Below, in pieces: positions 5,590-9,240 of a stretch of DNA of 9,240 nucleotides. The notes under the pieces are model-generated. The model made no database searches and was not told the DNA's origin. It saw nothing but the letters and a program-made list of their open reading frames with translations. The stretch is from Archaeoglobales archaeon (GTDB lineage Archaea; Halobacteriota; Archaeoglobi; Archaeoglobales; Archaeoglobaceae): assembly GCA_003663055.1 (NCBI GenBank), contig QMZF01000023.1:1-9240 (forward strand), read 5' to 3'. Made by a program: the position numbers and the translations under genes. The first letter of the stretch is position 1; every line of letters starts with the position of its first letter.

Positions 5590-6230
5590 TTATGGTGAAA
5601 CATTATAAATTCGTTTGAATTGAGAAGCTGCCACCAATGTGAACCTTTGCTGTCTTGGACTAAGGGAGTAATAAGCTTTACCTCGGTTTATACACCTCTT
5701 TTTCTCCAGCAGCATGTGATAGGTGCAAACAAGCATCTTTCTGGCAGTTGCAACAATTGCTACGCTATGCCCTCTTCTCCTTCTTATCCTTAAGTAGAAG
5801 TTGCGTGGGCTTCGCTTTCTTATTGCTGCGTTAGCACATTGTACAAGGATCACCTTAAAAGCTCCCGACTAGTGGAAGGACATAAACCAGCGTAGCTACA
5901 AGCTTTTCGTGGTTGGCAAGTTTATATCTCCTAATTCTGCTTTGATTAATAATGCTGAATAATAGCTTACTCCTAGAATTGTCATCAGAATTGCCTCGTT
6001 GTCATCCTTTGCTCTTGGATTATTCTGTCGATTTTCTTAATTTCCTCGTTTATTTTATCAATTTATTGAAAGGTTTTGATTCCAGAAGGGTTTTATCTAG
6101 TTTAGGCAGTTGCAATTCTTCCAGAAATTCTTTGTGAATGGATTTGGATAGTCATATATGCCATTTCTTATCAATATGGCACGTACCCTGTTCTTTATCC
6201 TACAGGTTTAGACATTACCCTTGACATTGG
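5590..6230 (-). pseudogene. Truncated, frameshifted IS110-family transposase
   Basis: Conceptual translation of the minus strand, shifting frames, recovers blocks of an IS110-type transposase in the right order. The first is a KNRVRAILIRNGI block near 6150-6200. Next come FLEELQLPKLDKTLLESK, INEEIKKIDRII and NEAILMTILGVSYYSALLI, then an NHEKLVA/YAGLCPSTS block near 5880-5920. The last is a long C-terminal block, 5590-5853, with LVQCANAAIRKRSP, RRRGHSVAIVATARKMLV and TYHMLLEK. At least three frameshifts and several stops interrupt it. The N-terminal RuvC-like DEDD domain is missing, and roughly 20 residues around the usual catalytic serine region are deleted, so it cannot be active. The last block alone forms an open frame with a GTG start, but I do not regard it as a gene. 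IS110 elements usually lack terminal inverted repeats, so the ends cannot be fixed by eye. Confidence 0.8.
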
Positions 6231-6484
6231 TCACTGTAATCGATGAGGTAAGAAAGGCAGGAATTACCTCGATTCACTGAAAAAACTTCTTAAAGAGGCA
6301 TGGACAAGGAACACGTCTTAATTGAGACTTTTTTGGACAGAAATGGAGGAGAGGTATTTTCTACGATGATTTGAGAAGAAATTTGGAGTTTTTATTAAAT
6401 CTTCTGTAGTCTCGTTATGAGAGACCTCGGTAAATCGATGCGGTTGACTACTTGGAGAAAGTTCACAAAAACCTTGAAATTTAA
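6230..6484 (+). pseudogene. Decayed plus-strand gene, unknown family (C-terminal part)
   Basis: Four good protein-like segments follow each other in different plus frames. They are VIDEVRK (6236), then GRNYLDSLKKLLKEA, then MDKEHVLIETFLDRNGGEVF (from 6300), then YDDLRRNLEFLLNLL, SRYERPR and IDAVDYLEKVHKNLEI ending at the TAA at 6482-6484. At least three frameshifts and two in-frame stops separate them. The blocks are charged and helical and read as one eroded protein rather than chance. The middle block has a loose helix-turn-helix look, but I cannot name the family. It abuts the 5'-truncated transposase, so either the insertion or a later deletion destroyed both. A functional short peptide starting at 6300 (23 codons) cannot be excluded but seems unlikely. 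Confidence 0.5.
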
Positions 6485-6548
6485 GAAATTATTTAATACA
6501 TTTAATTATTTAAACAAATAAAGCTGAGTATTTAAAGCACCGGCAGAG

Positions 6549-6555
6549 TTATATA
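6549..6555 (+). promoter_or_regulatory. TATA box of the structured RNA
   Basis: TTATATA centred at 6552 would place transcription start near 6577, at the first base or two of the closing stem of the RNA described next. A second A/T element (TATTTAAA) lies about 20 bases further upstream. Confidence 0.45.
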
Positions 6556-6561
6556 GGTGTT

Positions 6562-6764
6562 AGTTAAAAATAGAAAATTGGAGGCGAAGGTTGAATTTTA
6601 GGGTAAAACCTAAAGTTCAACTGAGGGTGGCTGGGACCGCCCGTTGTTAGTAAGGCCTTGCTAACAATGCCTCCTCCGGGTTCGAATCCCGGGGTACCAT
6701 TATTGTCCTGTTAAATTTTAATGTGTTAACGTCGCAGAAAACCTAGAGTTAAAAATACAAAATT
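6562..6764. repeat. 18-base direct repeat flanking the structured RNA
   Basis: AGTTAAAAATAGAAAATT (6562-6579) recurs as AGTTAAAAATACAAAATT (6747-6764), 17 of 18 identical. The copies bracket the RNA, and the first ends exactly where its closing stem begins. They could be the footprint of an insertion or a duplicated site. A/T-rich composition makes coincidence possible. Confidence 0.4.
6580..6700 (+). ncRNA. Compact structured RNA with cloverleaf-like fold and a tRNA-type T-arm
   Basis: The stretch folds by eye into five helices. The closing stem is GGAGGC (6580-6585) with GCCTCC (6669-6674). Inside it lie three hairpins: 13 pairs at 6590-6602/6609-6621 with one G-U and a six-base loop; six pairs at 6625-6630/6637-6642 with loop CTGGGA; and at least seven pairs at 6644-6650/6661-6667, extendable inwards. 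After one base comes a perfect T-arm, CCGGG-TTCGAAT-CCCGG (6676-6692), then GGTACCA. A TATA box upstream fits a start near 6580. It is not an ordinary tRNA: nothing upstream matches the 7-base 3' strand as an acceptor, except an imperfect TGGGACC at 6632, and there is no proper anticodon loop or D-arm. Possibilities are a new small RNA, a tRNA-like remnant, or a tRNA 3' end left by integration. Orientation is set by the T-arm and TATA. The 3' end is uncertain. Confidence 0.55.
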
Positions 6765-6792
6765 CTTAGCTTAGGAGTTCAGATTTAAACCA

Positions 6793-6804
6793 TTAAAAAT
6801 AAAA
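6793..6804 (-). terminator. T-run after purP
   Basis: Directly after the TAG stop, the minus strand reads TTTTATTTTTAA, a typical archaeal U-rich termination site. No hairpin is needed or seen. Confidence 0.55.
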
Positions 6805-7941
6805 CTAAGTGATTATCTCCGAAAGCCTGTCATCCTCCATAGCCTTCTTTATCTCCATCATGCTCAAATCCAGCGGATCCTCGATTTTAACACCATGCTT
6901 CAGGCTTAAATTTCTCATCTCTGGAGAAGTTGGCCCCATAGCCGGATCGCCTGGTACGCGCATCGAAACATCGAAAACAACAAACTCTAGTTTTGTTTCA
7001 TCTTCAGGTGAGTACGCTATGGCTCCCTGCAATCCAAAAAGCCCGATAATCCCCGGTGGGTACTCTTCCTCACATGCCCTTATGAACTTCTCTGCTGTCT
7101 CATAAACCATATCCTGCTTACTCTCCCTCATTGTAATGCCGAAGTGTCCGATTTCTTCATTTTTTACTGGAACGTTGATTTTGAGCTGGTCTTTGGCGGG
7201 CAGGTTTAGAAAGCCCTGAAGGTTTACCTGCCTTCTGTCGCTGAAACCAACGAAGTCGAAATCGCCGAACGCATCTTTCAAAGCGTAGCTGTGGAAGTTT
7301 GCATTGAAACGAGCACCTAGCACATACTCTTCAATTCTTGCCTTCGAAAGACCCTCTTCGTCAATCACTCCCGCTTTCAGCAATTCATCTGCCTGTTTAT
7401 AGTAATCCTCTGGCGAGACAGCGTAGAAAAATGCTCTTTCGAGAGGGTTCTTGGCCTGCTGGACTTTAACAACTACAAGTCTGTCTATCTCCTCTGGAGA
7501 CGAGAACTCCTTTGGAATTCTCACTCCAGCCTTTTTTAGCAAGTAGTACTGTCCTCTCTCGTAATTTCTCTCTTCGGCTCTCAGCAAAAAGCGGTTGCCG
7601 TATATCGGCACTTCAAACTCTTTCTCTATTCCATCATAGCCCACGTAAACGGCAAAGCTCCTATTGGGTATGAATATCGTATTCAGTTCCCTCAGTTTTT
7701 CTTGTACTTCTTCGTTCAGCATGTCTTTAAAGCGGTCGAGAACTATAACCTCGTCGTAAAGCCAGCGGTTGTACTTCGTGTAGAGCTTGTCTCTACCCTT
7801 TTGCACGACTACTACGGTCTTAAAGCCCCAAGCCTTCGCAGCCATACCCACTTCTTTTGCCGAATGAGAGCCGAAAATACCAATCGTTACGTCCTTATAC
7901 TCTCCGGCAATTTCAGCCACTTTTTTTGATATCTCAGCCAT
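6805..7941 (-). CDS. purP: PurP-family ATP-grasp ligase (formate-AICAR ligase or paralogue)
   Basis: A 378-residue protein of the archaeal PurP family (DUF1246 then DUF1297, ATP-grasp fold). PurP makes FAICAR from AICAR, formate and ATP, the ninth step of purine synthesis, replacing folate-dependent PurH activity. Family features seen: GSHSA at 24-28 in the nucleotide-binding N-terminus, FIPNRSFAVYVG near 90-100, GNRFLLRAEER, EYVLGARFNANFH, IGLFGLQGAIAY near 299-310, and FDVSMRVPGDPA (323-334) followed by TSPEMRNL. It is slightly longer than M. jannaschii MJ0136 (361). Many archaea carry two PurP paralogues, and I cannot tell by eye which one this is, so the reaction is likely but not certain. 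The ATG at 7941 has a GAGGGGG Shine-Dalgarno-like stretch about six bases upstream, unlike the leaderless neighbours. It diverges from taw3; a T-run follows the stop. Confidence 0.85.
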   Translation of the reverse strand: MAEISKKVAEIAGEYKDVTIGIFGSHSAKEVGMAAKAWGFKTVVVVQKGRDKLYTKYNRWLYDEVIVLDRFKDMLNEEVQEKLRELNTIFIPNRSFAVYVGYDGIEKEFEVPIYGNRFLLRAEERNYERGQYYLLKKAGVRIPKEFSSPEEIDRLVVVKVQQAKNPLERAFFYAVSPEDYYKQADELLKAGVIDEEGLSKARIEEYVLGARFNANFHSYALKDAFGDFDFVGFSDRRQVNLQGFLNLPAKDQLKINVPVKNEEIGHFGITMRESKQDMVYETAEKFIRACEEEYPPGIIGLFGLQGAIAYSPEDETKLEFVVFDVSMRVPGDPAMGPTSPEMRNLSLKHGVKIEDPLDLSMMEIKKAMEDDRLSEIIT

Positions 7942-7985
7942 CTTAACCCCCTCTTAAATCCCTCTTTGCTGCGTACAATAACAAG

Positions 7986-7992
7986 TTATAAA
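7986..7992. promoter_or_regulatory. TATA element between purP and taw3
   Basis: TTATAAA reads TTTATAA on the minus strand. Its centre is 24 bases from the GTG start of taw3 (leaderless), and about 24 bases in the other direction lies a point some 24 bases upstream of the purP ATG, leaving room for a short leader with a Shine-Dalgarno. One element may serve both genes. Confidence 0.5.
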
Positions 7993-8012
7993 CCCTTTCC
8001 GGAAACTATCTT

Positions 8013-8582
8013 GTGTGGGAAGTATACAGGCAAAGCAAGCTGAAGAAGCTAAGGGAAGCGGTGAATAGGGGAGAAGTTGATGAAGATGTGCTACCCCTTC
8101 TCAATGCAATAAACGAAATTCCTTCGTACGTAACACTCTCAAGCTGCTCTGGCAGAGTAGCTGTTATGGACATGCCCGATTTTGGTAATAAGGTTGAAGC
8201 AGTCTTTTTAGGTAAGTGGCATCGTGGAATTAAAGCCAGCGAAGTTGTCAAGGCCGTTTCTAGAGGAAAATTAACAACTTGGCTTATGGTTCACCCCCCA
8301 ATATTGCACGTAGCGTGCGAAAGCCTAAAAGCTGCGGCATCGCTCATTGAAGCTGCAAACCGAGCAGGGTTCAGGAGGAGCGGTTTGATATCTCTAAAAA
8401 ACAACGTGGTAGAAATATCATCTCTCGAAAGAATGGAGGTTCCTGTGGCGGTTAGAGGCAGAAGGCTTGTAGATGACAAATCCTTGGAGCTTATGGTGGA
8501 AATAGCAAATAGGAAGCTCGAAAGGGCAAAGGAAAAACTTAAAAGGCTCGAAAGAGAAATAAATGAGCTAAAATCAATTTGA
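8013..8582 (+). CDS. taw3: Taw3, tRNA(Phe) wybutosine-pathway N4-methyltransferase (TYW3 family)
   Basis: A 189-residue TYW3/Taw3 protein, predicted to methylate N4 of the 7-aminocarboxypropyl-demethylwyosine intermediate at G37 of tRNA-Phe, using SAM. The family signature SSCSGR is at 43-48, with K68-W69-H70 in GKWHRG and VHPPILHVAC near 93-102. Together with HVAC and the GFRRSGLISLKNNVVEI segment near 120-134 these are typical of the family. The C-terminus (about 161-189) is a highly charged amphipathic helix, ERAKEKLKRLEREINELK, likely a coiled coil. The start is GTG at 8013, 24 bases from a TATA box, with no Shine-Dalgarno, so leaderless. No other wyosine gene (taw1, taw2, trm5) is in the window. 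The gene looks complete. Confidence 0.9.
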   Translation: MWEVYRQSKLKKLREAVNRGEVDEDVLPLLNAINEIPSYVTLSSCSGRVAVMDMPDFGNKVEAVFLGKWHRGIKASEVVKAVSRGKLTTWLMVHPPILHVACESLKAAASLIEAANRAGFRRSGLISLKNNVVEISSLERMEVPVAVRGRRLVDDKSLELMVEIANRKLERAKEKLKRLEREINELKSI

Positions 8583-8609
8583 AAAAATTAGATTAATAAA
8601 AAATGCCGA

Positions 8610-8766
8610 TTACCAGTCTATTGAACTCCTTTCTTGAGGTCTCAGGACTATTTCTTCGAATGGAGAAACTGCTTGTTTTTCCCTCTATATTCTTCTTATC
8701 TCTCCGAAAGACTTTGCAACCTTGATATAAATCCAATTGGCTGAAATTTGGGTTGCATTTGTATTT
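8610..8766 (-). pseudogene. Possible C-terminal remnant of a minus-strand gene
   Basis: One minus frame reads TQISANWIYIKVAKSF then GEIRRI, an in-frame TAG, then REKQAVSPFEEIVLRP and QERSSIDW before TAA at 8610-8612. The composition is that of a genuine protein end: a hydrophobic/aromatic piece followed by a charged tail. It is cut off upstream by a further stop, leaving about 50 codons. I recognise no family. It may be a decayed membrane protein gene. It overlaps, on the other strand, the region ahead of the membrane protein described next. Low certainty, since short frames of this size arise by chance. Confidence 0.3.
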
Positions 8767-8796
8767 GGTTATTTATTTTTGTTTCTCATTTGATAA

Positions 8797-9240
8797 CAAC
8801 ATAACAATGATGAAATTAGAAAAATTTTAAAATCCTACTTATTTGTTATTACACCAGAATGGAACAAATTTGGCCTCTGGGGGTGCTTGGTAGCACTCAT
8901 AGGCTTGATTGGCTACTCTATAACGCCACCAAAAATTATCAGCCAGCATGATAAGTATCTTAAGGGGCTAGTTGACCTTTATATGGCAATTGGCTTGTGT
9001 TTCATCTTTCATGCATATTGCCTCATCTTCTGTGAGTCAAGTTTTGTATTAGACGTTAGCGAATATGTAATGTGTATAGTCTTGGCTATTACAGCTCTCA
9101 CATCATTTACCTATATGTTTGACTTAAGTAGCATAAGGCATTTTAGTCCGCATAGATTCAGAGATGCCTTACTTTATGCAGTTGTTTTATGGCTACTTGG
9201 AGAGCATTTGCATTTGTATTTAGGCAATTTTGAACCCTGG
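8797..9240 (+). CDS. Multi-helix membrane protein fragment, open to the window end, no clear start
   Basis: The frame is open for 148 codons from just after the tandem stops TGA-TAA at 8791-8796 to the end of the window. About four hydrophobic helices are visible: GLWGCLVALIGLIGY, VDLYMAIGLCFIFHAYCLIF, YVMCIVLAITALTSFTYMF and ALLYAVVLWLLG. Between the second and third is an acidic loop, and after the third a His/Arg-rich one (IRHFSPHRFRDA). Charged residues at the beginning (DEIRKILKSY) look like an interior cytoplasmic loop. There is no ATG or GTG in frame before the first helix. Upstream of the double stop the same frame carries another helix-like piece (WVAFVFGYLFLFLI), itself behind a stop. 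The gene may therefore have lost its N-terminus, or sequence error may hide it. Family unknown. It is A/T-rich and seems part of an accessory stretch. Confidence 0.5.

Noticed and set aside
5952..6137. 61-codon plus-strand frame
   Set aside because: It is the antisense of conserved IS110 transposase blocks.
6632..6699. Tentative tRNA with acceptor TGGGACC/GGTACCA
   Set aside because: The acceptor has a G-A mismatch, there is no D-arm, and the middle hairpin does not give a seven-base anticodon loop with T33. The pairing competes with the stronger five-helix fold.
6580..6700. IS110 bridge RNA for the nearby transposase fossil
   Set aside because: The RNA is on the opposite strand, is separated from the transposase remains by another decayed gene, and carries a T-arm not expected in bridge RNAs.
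1..9240. CRISPR arrays, rRNA genes, replication origin
   Set aside because: No regularly spaced repeats, rRNA-like stretches or clusters of origin-box-like repeats were seen.

Overview
The window looks like a chromosome segment of a hyperthermophilic euryarchaeon of the Archaeoglobales (Archaeoglobus, Geoglobus or Ferroglobus). The evidence is an archaeal alanine dehydrogenase very close to what I recall of A. fulgidus AF1665, a methanofuran-biosynthesis enzyme (MfnB), archaeal-type PRPP synthetase, PurP and Taw3, and gene starts that sit about 24 bases downstream of TATA boxes (leaderless transcripts). No species was established by a search.

Bases 1-3770 are dense housekeeping sequence: the C-terminal part of a DUF4367-like protein, alanine dehydrogenase (+), mfnB (-), a HisA-related barrel protein (+) and PRPP synthetase (+). 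mfnB and the HisA-related gene diverge from one near-symmetric TATA element. PRPP synthetase has its own TATA box inside a small inverted repeat.

Bases 3890-5540 hold the most interesting unit, a compact minus-strand operon. It begins at a TATA box with two tandem 48-residue peptide genes that are too short for ordinary gene calling. Both peptides begin MCAPVS and both carry a hydrophobic helix. They are followed by a radical SAM enzyme with a SPASM-like cysteine-rich C-terminus and by an overlapping six-helix membrane protein. I infer a RiPP-like peptide-maturation system with N-terminal-Cys membrane peptides as substrates. I know of no name for it.

Bases 5541-6580 are a gene graveyard. There is a frameshifted, truncated IS110-family transposase on the minus strand and, against it, a heavily decayed plus-strand gene of unknown family. 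Next comes a compact structured RNA (about 6580-6700) with its own TATA box: a closing stem around three hairpins, followed by a perfect tRNA-like T-arm. It does not fold as a normal tRNA.

Bases 6805-8582 return to housekeeping: a PurP-family ligase (-) and Taw3 (+) diverge from a short shared promoter. The last 650 bases hold a likely decayed minus-strand gene end and a plus-strand multi-helix membrane protein reading frame that runs off the window and lacks a convincing start.
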